Origin: Brachionus rotundiformis
Taxonomy: Eukaryota; Rotifera; Eurotatoria; Ploima; Brachionidae
Assembly (NCBI GenBank): GCA_016802295.1
Contig: JAESIW010000180.1
Coordinates: forward strand, 2,558,324 to 2,622,323
Reading direction: 5' to 3'
DNA: 64,000 nt
Positions within the stretch are counted from its first letter, which is position 1. Each line of letters opens with the position of its first letter. Both the position numbers and the translations under genes were made by a program. This document shows positions 1-11,190 of this stretch, piece after piece. The notes under the pieces are model-generated. The model searched no databases. It had not been told where the DNA came from and was given only the letters and a program-made list of their open reading frames with translations.

Positions 1-2073
1 AATGTAAAGACTTTTATCAGGGTGTTAACTTTAAATGTTTTTTATAAATTTTCTTTTAGGCGAGTTATTTGCTTGAATAGAAATTAGTTTAATTTTCAAT
101 CTAGTCAAATAAACTAATTAATAGCAAAATTTCAAAATTTAAATTAAAAATTAAATTTAAATGACTTATTCAAATAAATTAACTGAAAAAAAATTAAAAA
201 CAAAAAACGATCTAAAACATAGTCAAATTATTATATCAATCGACTCAGGTCCATTTTCTAATTCTTTTGTAAAATTTTTTACAACAAGAATTGAAATTAA
301 TGAATGATATAAAAAATTATATTTATATTAATTTTAAATTTTTATAAATGATAAATTAAATAAAAATTTTCAATCGTTCTAATTAAAAAAATTCCGAAAA
401 CAAATTAACAAAAGAAATAATCGTATGATCAAGTGACCTTATAAACATTATTTGAAATTAATTGACACTTATTTCTTTAATATCTTTTCAATAAAAAGCG
501 ATTGATACAGCTTCAAATTATTTTTTAAAGGTATTTTTAATTAATAATAATTTAGAATTTATTTACTTTTCATTTTTTGGCTCTAAATCTCAAAGCTTTT
601 CACAGAATAGCATTTTTTGAAGGAGTTTTAATTATTTTGTGAAATTAAGTCCTAAAAATATCGCTTATATGAAATGAAGCCCTTTGTTGATATTTTCATT
701 TAAAAAATATATTTAGATCTAATAAAATAATAAAACGACTAAAATATAATTAAACGAGTTTAAAAAAAGCGCACTGCCAATTTAAAGTTAGAAATTTGCA
801 TGTAAAAATTTAATTAAAAATAAATTTTCATTGGTTTCATATTATCGGCAATCTATTCATAGAGCATAAATTATTATACCTTTAGGTGAGCTAGTGGCGC
901 CCTGATAAATGTCAAAAAAATGATAAATTAGTCAAGATAAGTGTGCATTCGATGAATTGTTTATTGCTTATAAATTAAATACCAATAGTTGTATTTATCA
1001 AATTGTATTTAAGTGACAGACATGCGCGTGGAGAAATCAATTTAAATGATTCCGTTTTGAAATTTATTCTCAGTTAAAGCTCAAAAATTTGAATAAAATT
1101 AATTATTTGCCATCTAACTTTCAAAAAATACCTGTCATAAATCAAAATTTATTATTCCTTTTAGATAGAATTTTTCAATTTGGCTTTAAGTGACAGTGGT
1201 TTATGAATTTGAATGATTGTAGCACAATCAAATACCTCTAGATTAAATAAATACTCAAAATTCAATAAGTTGTGAATTTTATCCAATTTGTAATGCTTGA
1301 GCTGAACGAAATGAAAAATTTTTATTTTGACTAGAATTTTATTAAATTACTGATGCATTTAGTGTCGAGTATTTATTGATGAAAAACTGCAGCTATTTTA
1401 ATTTTGATATAGCGTTTCAACAAAAAATTCTGATCAAACTTAATAAATGATTAAAGAAATGAAAATTACACTTGAGTCTTTTTCATTAGATTGAACTTTT
1501 TTTGCTTTGATTAACATGCAAATTGTTAAATTATTTACCCGCTCTATAATAATTATTAAGCAAATTTTATAAAAACATATTAAAAGCAAGAGTTTTATAA
1601 TTAAAATGGTTTTTTAATTGAAAAAAAAAAGCTTATTATTTTTAATTTTACACTGACTTTGATAGACTAAAAGGGATTACTTATTAAAATATTTTTAAAC
1701 TGAAACAAAACCTTAAAAATGTTATTACTTTTACTTTTATTTAATTAGTAAGATTTATATAAGTCAGTTTATATCTCTAAAATTCTTGTAAAAGTTTAGA
1801 AGATAATTCCTTTGAAAAAAAAATATAAAATACAAATAAATATAATTGAACGCAAAATTTATTCTAAATTTAAATCAAAAAATAAACACAAAATTAATTA
1901 ATTTAAAATTTTACAAAAAAAAAAAGAATTGTGAGTGTTAAAATAGCATCGAGATTTGATTGTAAAGGTAAATATATACACACAAATAGAAAACAGACCA
2001 TTACGTTTTGAAAGAATGACTTTGTCCATATATTTAAAAATAGGCAATTTGATATTTTTTAAATTATATTAAT
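1..2073. other. Gene-free AT-rich DNA downstream of the first BarH gene
   Basis: No reading frame, RNA gene or element is supportable here. The sequence is nearly uniform AT-rich DNA. A slightly more complex stretch near 860-1040 could be a cis-regulatory element of the BarH locus, but nothing in it is diagnostic. Confidence 0.5.
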
Positions 2074-3288
2074 TTAATTAACAGCTATAGAACTATTATT
2101 GCTAGAACCCGATGTAGGTGTACTTGATTTTGATTTTTCACCATTTGAGCTTTGATTTGGATAAAAATTTCCAATAGAACTTGGTGTTGATGAATTAGAC
2201 ATGGAATTGGTCTGAATTGTGGCCGAATTAGCAGGCAAATTGGGAGAACTTGTCGCTACATTCATTCCATTTGATCCATTCGCAAATCTGGAGTAGTAAC
2301 TCATGGCTCTTTGTAGACACAAAGCCTCATTAGTCGACATTATATTCTGGTACGGATGGTACCAGTAGGGATTTTGCTGCAACATACGCTGCACAGCAGC
2401 ATAATTGCCAGCCTCAGCGAGCAACTCCAAGCCGACAGCAGTTTGTCTTTTCCATTTAGTCCGCCTATTTTGATACCATGTTTTTACTTGGGTATCGCTC
2501 AGGTTCAATCTTGCGGCCAATTCCATCCTATCTTGTACACTTAAATACTTTTGTCTTTCGAAGCTTTTTTCCAAACAATTCAACTGATGATCCGTGAATG
2601 CTGTTCTAGCTTTGCGTGGTTTTTTGGTCTTACCATAGCCCTCTCCATTGTCGGTTTCTGAATTGGAATCGTCATTATTAAAATCTTCTTCGTCATTTTC
2701 ATCGTCACTGTTGTGCACATCGTCAGAGTTGATGCTTCCATCTTTTTTGCCAAAAGAAGCTAACAAGTCCGAGCTGGGACCCAAACTAGCTGGATTAAAT
2801 TGGTGCAAAAAATTTGCATTCATATTGGTATTGGTTAAATGGTCGCCATGCTCAGCAAAGTTATTCCTAAATTCATTGTTCGTGGCTAGTGGGTTTTGAA
2901 AAGCTGAGAAAAATGTCGGATTTATTTTACCACTCATCAGCAAAGCCAACTGCTGGTATGGATTCATTTCATCCGCTTGCTGACCATTTGTTGTCGAGTT
3001 GGAGCTTGACGAAGAAGAAGCCGAGGAAAGTGGTGACAGTGACGATGACAAGTTTTTTGTCTTGGTGTTCACATTGACTTCACCCGGACTCAATATGTCA
3101 TTTATAAGAAATGAATTCTTCTTAGAAGACTTGGCGGTCTTGTCCTGTTTGGTGTCTTTTTTTGGCCCATATGGTGATGAGCGGTTACTAGACAGCTGAT
3201 TTTCTCTCACTTTTCCAACTCGTTTTTGGTCATCTTCCATTTTTGGTGAAATGCTGTGCAAGTCGTCTATTTTAATTTCTTCGCTCAT
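2074..3288 (-). CDS. Barhl: BarH-like (BARHL class) homeodomain transcription factor, 404 aa
   Basis: A nuclear DNA-binding transcription factor of the Bar class, which in animals specifies neurons and sensory cells. An N-terminal FIL repression motif is visible at residues 59-66 (SFLINDIL), followed by a serine-rich stretch, an acidic region at about 187-216 and the homeodomain at about 223-282. Recognition helix 3 reads TWYQNRRTKWKRQ; the tyrosine in place of phenylalanine is a hallmark of the Bar class. The segment just after the homeodomain (TAVGLELLAEAGNY) is nearly identical to vertebrate BARHL and fly BarH1/2, which separates it from BARX and MSX. The tail is rich in Asn and Ser. The coding region is one exon. 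A splice-acceptor-like cctcag lies 3 bases before the ATG, so the 5' UTR may be spliced. A second BarH gene lies about 4.2 kb upstream on the same strand. Confidence 0.95.
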   Translation of the reverse strand: MSEEIKIDDLHSISPKMEDDQKRVGKVRENQLSSNRSSPYGPKKDTKQDKTAKSSKKNSFLINDILSPGEVNVNTKTKNLSSSLSPLSSASSSSSSNSTTNGQQADEMNPYQQLALLMSGKINPTFFSAFQNPLATNNEFRNNFAEHGDHLTNTNMNANFLHQFNPASLGPSSDLLASFGKKDGSINSDDVHNSDDENDEEDFNNDDSNSETDNGEGYGKTKKPRKARTAFTDHQLNCLEKSFERQKYLSVQDRMELAARLNLSDTQVKTWYQNRRTKWKRQTAVGLELLAEAGNYAAVQRMLQQNPYWYHPYQNIMSTNEALCLQRAMSYYSRFANGSNGMNVATSSPNLPANSATIQTNSMSNSSTPSSIGNFYPNQSSNGEKSKSSTPTSGSSNNSSIAVN

Positions 3289-6200
3289 TTTCTGAGGTAA
3301 TTACTATTTTGTATTTCTTAGATACCTAAACAAAATGAAAATAAAAATTATTTGTTTTTTAAAACAAAGTTTTACCAGCAAATAAAAGCCTTAAATAAGA
3401 AAATTAATTTCACAAGAATATAAAATGAATTAAGAAAAATTTAATAGAGAGAAAAATACTTCTAAGGTTTCGGATTTTCTTGTAAGTCGTTAACTTAAAC
3501 GATAGGTTTTCTTATTTTAAATTAAACCAAAAATATAAAGTTAATAGCTTAATAAGTTTCATTTTAAGTGGAAAGAAAAATCTATTTTGAAATAAATAAG
3601 AAAAATATCGATTTATATCGTAGTCGACAAATCAAATTATATTTTTGAGTAATCTTCTGATAAAAAATTCTATTGGACCACTAGTAGCTAAATATTCTTA
3701 ATTAATTAAAACTAATCTGATTTGTCGACTCGATAAAATATATAAAATAAAATTAATTAAAATATATTTTCATAGGTTATTATATCCCCCGATTGACATT
3801 AAAGAAAATCATCAACAAATGATTCAATTTTAGTAATCATCAAATCGATGAAATTAATTAATATTTTATAGCTATAAAATTTTTTGTTTTATGTAATGCT
3901 AGTTTTATATTCATTAATGTCGCTTTTTGGCCATACATAGACAACATCATTAATTTTGAACATGAAATCATTTATTTTATGTAAATAGAATTTACTCGTC
4001 TAACTCACCAAAGAATTACTTTTCGTTTTCTGTATAATTAAATTTCGATTATTACTATGTAAATTATACTATCAATTATAAACAAATCCTAGCAGATCCA
4101 TATTTTAAGGCACACTTAAGCAAATTTTTTGTGCTTGAGCACTCCATTGGGAGCTCGGGCCGTGCTAAAACATTAAGCTACTTTAACATAGTTTCTAATC
4201 GACTTGTTAACAAAATTTAAATAATCAGTCAATATTCATTTACAGATTATTTCGCTTTATTAAGACTATTGTCAAATTAATGATTTTTTGATTTTTTTCA
4301 AAATATATGATACAGGATGATAGTCGACCTTATCGACAGGGTTTAAATAAATCTATTCTTTTCCAAAAGTTTATCATCAAGTATCCATGGTTACATAATA
4401 GACTTTTGTCAATTTATTTTAAGATAATTCATAGCAATATTTAAAATATTGACAATAGTAAGGAATCTAATGTGTCTTTATATCAATGATAAGCTTAATT
4501 ATTTAAAATTATACATAAAAGAATTATAACAAAATACAACATTATTAATAATGAATTTAAATATAACTTTATAATTATTGATTGATTATTAGCTATATCG
4601 TAAAATATCTCATTAAAAGGACTTGGAAAAACAACTCAAAACTTAATCTGGAATCGACTCAGTCCCAGACCTACCAAGCTTACATCTAGAGTACTAAAAT
4701 TCAAAAATTTATCTTATTTTTTAAATTTATACTTTTTTGAATAGCAAATCCATACTTAATTTTTTGATAATTTAAATCAATACAAATTTAATATTCTAAA
4801 AATAGCACTGTCATTCCGACCTGTCCTGGAAAACTTTCCTTTTGAAATAATTTTGAAATAATTTTTTATATGAAATTAAAAAAAAATAATTTGTCAGAGC
4901 TCAACAATAAAAATATCAAAATATTGGCATAAGAATATGTATTTTTTGATATAGAAATATTAACTTGAATTAGAATGAAAAAATAATGATAGAAAAATAA
5001 AATAACTTATCTAAACGAAGTAGAAAGGTAAACTTATTTATATTCTAATCAAGCATAAGTAAACTTTTATCAAAAATAAAGCGCCGAATTAATAATTGAA
5101 AATTTCTTTAACTTTCTACTTAAAATTTTCCTTCACTACTTTATCTAATTATCTCTTTGTTAATATTCTAATTTTAAATTAATTAATTTTTAGTATCCGA
5201 CTCAATTCTATTTACATTTATACTACGGCTCTTTGAAACGAAAAAATTATTTATATTTGAGATTATTAAAAGATAATAAGCCGACACGTAAAATACATTC
5301 ACTTTATTACAGGTATCTCGTGTGATCATACTTAACTTCATTTAAATTATATTCAAATTTACACCTTAAATTTTATGATTAATTAGTCAAAAACCTCATT
5401 AGTTTAGTACTTGACGGCTGCTAAAAAATCTCAAGAATAGAATGGCAAATTTAAATTCTTTGGTCCAAAATAATTACTCAATAGTCATTCATATCAAGAA
5501 AGTAAATAAGTTTATACTCGCTTGAAATATTGGCAAGCTGTTCCAAAAAATAATTAAGAATTCTTATTGAGTGGCAAGTCAACTGAGAAATGCAGTTATA
5601 ATTAAAAAATTTTCTTCATTCTTTGATTAATTAATTAATTAAAGAAGGCGACATTAATTTTAATGTAAAGCTCACAAAAAGTCAAAATAAAATCCATAAA
5701 AGTGTACATTGTTTATTTGCCCATCAAATCCCTAGATCCTCTTATTTCCGCACATAAAAGAAAACTCTAAACTTGGCATAGATCATGACAAATTTGTTTA
5801 TACTAAATTAGTTTGATAAATTCTAAAAACCAAATCCTAGTTGCTTGTTAAATAGGAATATAAATTAGCATTTTAATTAAAAAATAACAAAATACAACAA
5901 CTTTAAGAACTTTTTTGTTTGATACAATCTCCTTTTGCCATTTGAGTATTCTTTAAGCTTATTATTAGCTGTTTTATCTTGAGTCAATTATTTTCTAAAT
6001 TCACTTTTAGGTGAGTTGTCAGGTAAACTAATATTTAATTAGAGATTAGAAAATGTTCATTACGTTCCGGTAGTTATGCAAATTAGAGCATTAGTATTCT
6101 GTGTCATCATTTATAATTAAAAATGATTACAAAATTAAAGTTAAATTTAAATTTTTTTTCAAATCGATTAATAAAATTCAAAGTTTAATAAGATTTATTA

Positions 6201-7351
6201 ACCTTTTTAAAGTTTCTTTCAATTTATTACAAAAGGTTTATTGCGTCAATTGTTAAAAAAATAAAAAATGCATGATTTTTAAACACCTCATTCATTTGAA
6301 CTATTATAAGCATAATTTAACATGTTTAATTTTTTAAAATAATCTTTATATGGCATTTTCAATTAATAGATTTTAAATTTATCAAAAATTACTTTTTATT
6401 GTCAGTTTATACATTAAAAAAGATCAAGTATTTCTTAAAATACTCATTGATATCAAGATACATTTAATTTTTTTCAATTTCGATGATAAAATAAATCTAT
6501 TGAATTATTTTTTAGTGAAATAATGATTTAACGCCTAAGGGGCGATTTATGTAAAAAAATTAAAAAATAAATATAAAATACAAACATAAGACGAAAATAA
6601 ATAAATTGTGATTATTTTACCAAATTAAAAAGTTCCATAGTTTTTAAAATCGATTTAAGCAAATATATTTAGTTACTAATTCTGCTCGGAATTGGATTAA
6701 TAGTTTGTAGCTACAGAACTGCGATTAAAATCCGTAAAGTTAAACGAGTAGAGGGTCGTAGCATATCAAAGCTCAATTAGAGGCAGTAAGTAGCCTCTGT
6801 GTCAGATCAGTACTATTGCTAAAAAAGTACTTGAAAAGGAGATGGATGTTCCATATGCTACACAAAGAACGAATAAAGGGAATAAATACTACCATAAATT
6901 GGATTTTCAAATAACTAAGAAATGATCTCTTAACTTTAAGATTGGAGTGTTATTTTTAAAAAGGAAAATAGATAATTTTTCCAAAAAAATAGTTTGAAGC
7001 AAAATTTTCCATCTAAAGACAAAAATATCAGTGAAAAAAATTTAAATATCGGTACACAAAGAACTAAACGGGAGCTATTAATATTTTAAAAATATTTTAA
7101 GTTTAAAATTAGCATCTGATTAATTGTTTATTAATTTAAATTTATGCTTCGAGTAATAAAAATAACACTTTTTAACAAATTTAAAAATTGTTTGTGTAAA
7201 AGTTGAATTTTTTTTTCTAATTCTATATCTGGAGGCGATTACCACAGATCTCTATTTAAAAAAAATAGTTCATATAAATCTTTATTATCAAATAAAATAT
7301 GTTTAAGGTTCAACTAACCAAAAATAAAAATAAAAACTTGAAAACGCTTTA
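3289..7351. other. Spacer between the two BarH genes
   Basis: About 4 kb without a supportable gene. Tandem Bar genes in other animals share enhancers in such spacers, so regulatory content is expected, but no site can be assigned by eye. Two stretches are less AT-biased than their surroundings: 4085-4185, with near-palindromic CACTTAAG and CTTGAGCAC words, and 6690-6880, where short broken coding-like frames occur. Confidence 0.45.
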
Positions 7352-7514
7352 TTTTAAAAATAACAAAACACTTGATATTCAAAATTTTAAATTAAAAATA
7401 ACAATATAAACTTAAAAAAAAACTAATTAAAACGTCTCTTTTTTTTAACTCAACCTAGAACAAGGCTCCAACCGAAAGGTGATTGCTTAGATGTTAGAGA
7501 CATTCTATTAATAG
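7352..7514 (-). repeat. 3' flank of second BarH gene, duplicated at 10923-11084
   Basis: This segment lies just past the stop codon of the second BarH gene and so should be its 3' UTR; an AATAAA-type signal lies next to it near 7345-7352 (minus strand). It recurs at 10923-11084 with only two substitutions and a one-base change in a T run over about 162 bases. Confidence 0.85.
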
Positions 7515-7529
7515 ATAAAATAAATGAAA

Positions 7530-8270
7530 CTAACAACAAATTGATTCACTTTCATTATCTTTATTGAATGTTTGATCGTTCGATTTGTTACACTGTAATA
7601 TTGAAGTTGGATAAAAATTTTTAGACTGTGTGAGACCCGAAATGGCTTGGTAATTGGTAAAATTTCCAATAAATTGTGGTAAATAATTCAACTGGTTATA
7701 AGTTGGCATATTTGAAAGACTTTGATTGGAAAAAGATTGATTCTGAGTGCTCGAATTTTGTTCCAAAGCAGCTGCGGCCAAAATCCATTCAAGGCCCATT
7801 GAACTTTGTCTCTTCCATTTTGTTCGCCTATTCTGGTACCATGTCTTTACCTGCGTATCGGTTAAATTGAGTTTGTTGGCTAGTTCAATTCTGTCCTGTA
7901 CATTCAAGTATTTATGCTTTTCGAAGCTTTTCTCTAGCGAATTTAGCTGATAGTCGCTAAACGCTGTTCTTGACTTTCGATTTTTTTTCAAATTACAGCT
8001 GCTTGTGCTGCTACTTCTGCTACAACTTCGGCTACGGCTACGACTACGACTTCTCTCTCCGCTACGACTCCGACTTCGGCGTGTTTCTGCGGAATCTGAT
8101 ATGGCGTTCAATGAATCATTCAAATAATTTTGATCATCTTCTTCGTAAAATGTAGAATTTTGGGAACTGATTACTGTCTGGTCTTGGAAACAATCAGAAC
8201 TTGTCTCGTTCAAATCGAGTATATCGGCGATCAAGAATGACTTTTTTGGGTTAGATTTTTGATGGCTCAT
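7530..8270 (-). CDS. Barhl: Second BarH-like homeodomain protein, with RS-rich linker, 246 aa
   Basis: A tandem paralogue of the BarH gene at 2074-3288, probably also a nuclear regulator of neural or sensory fate. It has an N-terminal FIL motif at residues 11-17 (SFLIADI), an arginine-serine repeat region at about 63-88, and a homeodomain at about 96-155 with the Bar-type helix 3 TWYQNRRTKWKRQ. After the homeodomain the conserved GLELL is changed to GLEWI, followed by a short Asn/Gln-rich tail. It is much shorter than its neighbour and lacks the acidic linker, so it is the more derived copy. The RS repeat is unusual for this family and resembles splicing-factor RS domains; whether it works as one is unknown. 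The coding region is one exon. Its 3' UTR and a decayed piece of its C-terminus are duplicated near 11 kb. Confidence 0.93.
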   Translation of the reverse strand: MSHQKSNPKKSFLIADILDLNETSSDCFQDQTVISSQNSTFYEEDDQNYLNDSLNAISDSAETRRSRSRSGERSRSRSRSRSCSRSSSTSSCNLKKNRKSRTAFSDYQLNSLEKSFEKHKYLNVQDRIELANKLNLTDTQVKTWYQNRRTKWKRQSSMGLEWILAAAALEQNSSTQNQSFSNQSLSNMPTYNQLNYLPQFIGNFTNYQAISGLTQSKNFYPTSILQCNKSNDQTFNKDNESESICC

Positions 8271-9427
8271 TTTTAGGCAGCTTGTTATAAAACAAAATTT
8301 TGCTAGAAATTATTTTAATTTATACTAGTTTTTAAAACAAATATAATTTGATAAATGATAAAAAAAATAAAAAATTTTGATTGGTAGAAATAAGAACTTG
8401 TAAAATTAAAAATTCAATTGTTTTAATATAATATTAAAGTAAATATTTTAAATATAAAAAAAAAGTTTTTCTTTGTCGAAAATCGAGCTTGTTGTTTCTT
8501 TTGAGTGCTATGTTATTCTTGCTAAAATAGAAATTAGCTGAATATTAAGTTTTAAATTTTCTATGAATATTAATTTAAATCTAAATGCAATAATTTGCTT
8601 ATTGTTTACAAAGTAAATAGATTTTTAACGATTGAAAGAAAAACAGTTTTTTTATAGTTTAAAAATTAATAAAAAAGTACCATTGGTTGATTGAGGGTAT
8701 GATTTAGTGGGTTAAAAAGTATGATATTCAGTAGCAAATCTACGGGTCAGGTTTTTAATAAAATTTTAATTAAAAAAAAACTTGTTAATTTCATTTTCCA
8801 TTCGAATAACATTTAATTGTTCTGCACATTTTTGAGCATGATTACTTTAAGGATTTGTTTGATAAGTTTAATTATTTTTCACTTTTTTTCTGTAAATAGT
8901 TAAAATATTCGTTCAACTCAATGCTTATTAAATTAAATTAAAATAAAACTATGTTCATGTAGATAATTAAATTAAATAAACTAAAATTCACAATTATTAA
9001 ATTAGTTCAAACAATGTTTATAAAATGTTTTTTTAAAGAATTTCAATTTGAATTTTTGGTTCATCAAAAGCTAAATAGAGAAAAATAAAATCATAAATTA
9101 AATTGATTCTCTAAAATACATCAAAAATCAATAAAAAAATATATGAATAAAAAATTCAATTTATATGAAAAAATTGAATTAATTTATATTCAAATTTACG
9201 TAAGTTTAAATTAAAAAGTAATATTTATATTTCGGAAATTAAACAAACTTTAATTTATCATAATGTATTTTGTTTATTTTTAGTCATATTAGAGTTTTAT
9301 ACAAAGAAGTAAAACAATCAGCTATTCAAATTAAAACCCTAAACATGTAAACTAATGAACATTTCATTAAACTTTATTTAATTAAAAAAAAGAAAAATTT
9401 TTGTCCAATTTAAAAAATAAAAGTTTA
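8271..9427. other. Upstream flank of second BarH gene
   Basis: About 1.1 kb of AT-rich DNA that should contain the promoter of the second BarH gene. No TATA box, initiator or transcription-factor site stands out from the background. Confidence 0.4.
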
Positions 9428-9840
9428 GTGTTTTCTTGTCATGTGTATTTTAAGCCCTCGGCGCTCAAAATAATTGTCACATTCAGGACACTTCACCCGG
9501 CTTCAGTTGTTACTCAACGTTTTTTTAAACTCTTCAGTAGTCGATTTATTACATATAGGATTCTCAATAGCCTCTTTTTCGTAGATTTAGCTTTACATTT
9601 GTCATTTCAACATTTATTTTTTTAACTTTTTCATCATGGGCTGTATATAATGCCTAGCTCTATGTTTTTCTGGTTTTTCTTGATCTTCTTCATCTTCGTC
9701 CTCATTAACGTCGGTAGGGTCGAGTTCATCAATTGACTGACCAGTGTTTTGTCTAGTGCTACTCTCTGTATCACCAGTTGCTTGAGATTCGATTTCTTGA
9801 AAATCGTCGTTTTCATCAGTTTTTTTAAAATGATGATTAA
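9428..9840 (-). pseudogene. Decayed C2H2 zinc-finger / acidic-linker coding relic
   Basis: Reading down the minus strand, 9840 to 9614 is an open frame of about 75 codons with no start. It is very acidic and ends in a basic patch (HRARHYIQPMMKKLKK) before a TAA. After several stops and frame changes, a clear C2H2 finger follows at 9428-9496 (CPECDNYF...GLKIH...H, a C-x2-C-x11-H-x4-H arrangement). A TGA interrupts the frame just before the finger. Single fingers of this form occur next to reverse transcriptases and in other mobile-element proteins, so a transposon origin is plausible but not shown. Alternatively it is a piece of a dead host zinc-finger gene. Confidence 0.5.
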
Positions 9841-9942
9841 GTAAATTTTAAAATTTTTATTTTTATTTTTTTACAATCTCAAAATTTTATAGTATAATTG
9901 TTGAAATTAATAGAATTATAATTAAATTAAAAATCTTAATAT

Positions 9943-10047
9943 TAGGTGACCAATTAAGGAATTAAGTGACCAATGTATTAATTAGGTGACCAAATCCTGG
10001 TCACATATTACCCCTCCGAAAATTAGGTGGCCAGTTTTGGTCACCTA
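9943..10047. repeat. Cluster of ggtgacca words forming two hairpins
   Basis: The word ggtgacca, or its variants agtgacca and ggtggcca, occurs four times. Two copies pair with inverted copies: 9986-10004 forms a stem of gtgacca with tggtcac around a 5-base loop, and 10024-10047 forms a 10-bp stem with one mismatch. Such compact hairpins are common at the ends of transposable elements. Confidence 0.6.
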
Positions 10048-10353
10048 GTACAATAGACCCATTTAATTATCTTTATTTATTAAAAAAATAAAGTTCTAAC
10101 ATAATATAACTTAATTCAAAAATTTATAAATAGACGCTTTTTAATAGATTTTTTCCAAAAATATGTCATAATAAGATTGTTAAAAATAAGTTATGACTGC
10201 GTCACAGTGCTAAAGAGCAGTAATGGGCTCAAAAATTCTTGTTAGAATGTTGCAGAAAGAACTTCTATTTATTTATTTTCTAAATATTTTTGAGGAAAAC
10301 TTCAGCAAGAACTTACTAATTTCTAATACGGATGAAGGCTGGAATGCCATACA

Positions 10354-10826
10354 TATCTGACAAAGTCATTTCCGACAATTTTTATTTAAATGATTAAATA
10401 AATAATAATTAGGTTTAATAATAAAAATTTTATTGGTCAATAAAAAATAATAAGTCATAGTGTAAAAAAATTAGTTGCCTATGCTATTAAGATATTGAAT
10501 GGGATTTGAATCGCTGTATTTTTCGACTAATAAGTATTTGATTCTTTGATCACGAATATGTTGATTCTTTAGTCGAGTGTTTGGAACGGCGTTATCAATG
10601 TAATTAATATCACGTTCCACTTTATCTTGTACTTCAATTAAATGCTGGATAAAAGCTGGTTAAAAACTGGCATCAGAGACAATATTTCTAATTGAAGTCC
10701 ACGTGTCTTTGTATTCACAGTGTCGATGGTCAAGTTCGAGAATTGGATTCCGATTCTTTTATATTAATAAAAAAGAAAAAATAATAGCGGCTCAGAAGGC
10801 CTTTTCAGAAATGACTTTGTCGGATA
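10354..10826. mobile_element. Short TIR-bounded DNA transposon remnant (about 473 bp)
   Basis: The ends carry a 17-19 bp inverted repeat: tctgacaaagtcatttc at 10356-10372 faces gaaatgactttgtcgga at 10808-10824, with one mismatch, and the match extends to an outer TA on each side. The interior holds a minus-strand coding remnant (listed separately). No clear target-site duplication is visible in the flanks. It looks like a deleted, non-autonomous copy of a larger transposon. Confidence 0.65.
10471..10747 (-). pseudogene. C-terminal remnant of a transposase-like protein inside the TIR element
   Basis: The minus-strand frame from about 10747 to the stop at 10471-10473 encodes about 90 residues with one internal TAA and no start. 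It ends in the family-like motif RLKNQHIRDQRIKYLLVEKY. The helical end rich in K, Q, R and N resembles the tail of Mutator-like transposases, but this is only an impression. Its position between terminal inverted repeats supports a transposase origin. Confidence 0.45.
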
Positions 10827-10922
10827 GGTCTGACTGGATTATGAATTAGTTATAATCTGTATCTATTAGATAACAATCAGCAAACAAAATCTATATAAAA
10901 AATCCATAATAGGTAACAAAGG

Positions 10923-11190
10923 TTTTAAAAATAACAAAACACTTGATATTCAAAATTTTAAATTAAAAATAACAATGTAAACTTAAAAAAAAACTAAATA
11001 AAACGTCTCTTTTTTTAACTCAACCTAGAACAAGGCTCCAACCGAAAGGTGATTGCTTAGATGTTAGAGACATTCTATTAATAGAAGTTTGTTTACAGAA
11101 GAAGTTCGATTTGTAAGTTGTGACAAATAGTTAGACTGTTTAAGAGATGGTATATTTGAAGGGCTTTTATATGATTCTAAATTGTTATAT
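10923..11190 (-). pseudogene. Truncated third BarH copy (3' UTR plus decayed C-terminus)
   Basis: 10923-11084 matches 7352-7514, the 3' flank of the second BarH gene, almost perfectly. The next hundred bases (11085-11190) match scattered parts of that gene's C-terminal coding region: for example ttgtgacaaatag...atggtatatttgaagggcttt parallels 7675-7723. They do so with deletions and many changes, and the homeobox is absent. It therefore looks like a segmental copy of the gene end that lost coding function. It is not a processed copy, because it has no poly(A) tail. Confidence 0.7.

Noticed and set aside
6735..6880. Possible transposase fragment (STIAKKVLEKEMDV and nearby frames)
   Set aside because: The frames are very short and broken, and no family could be named; kept only as a mention in the spacer entry.
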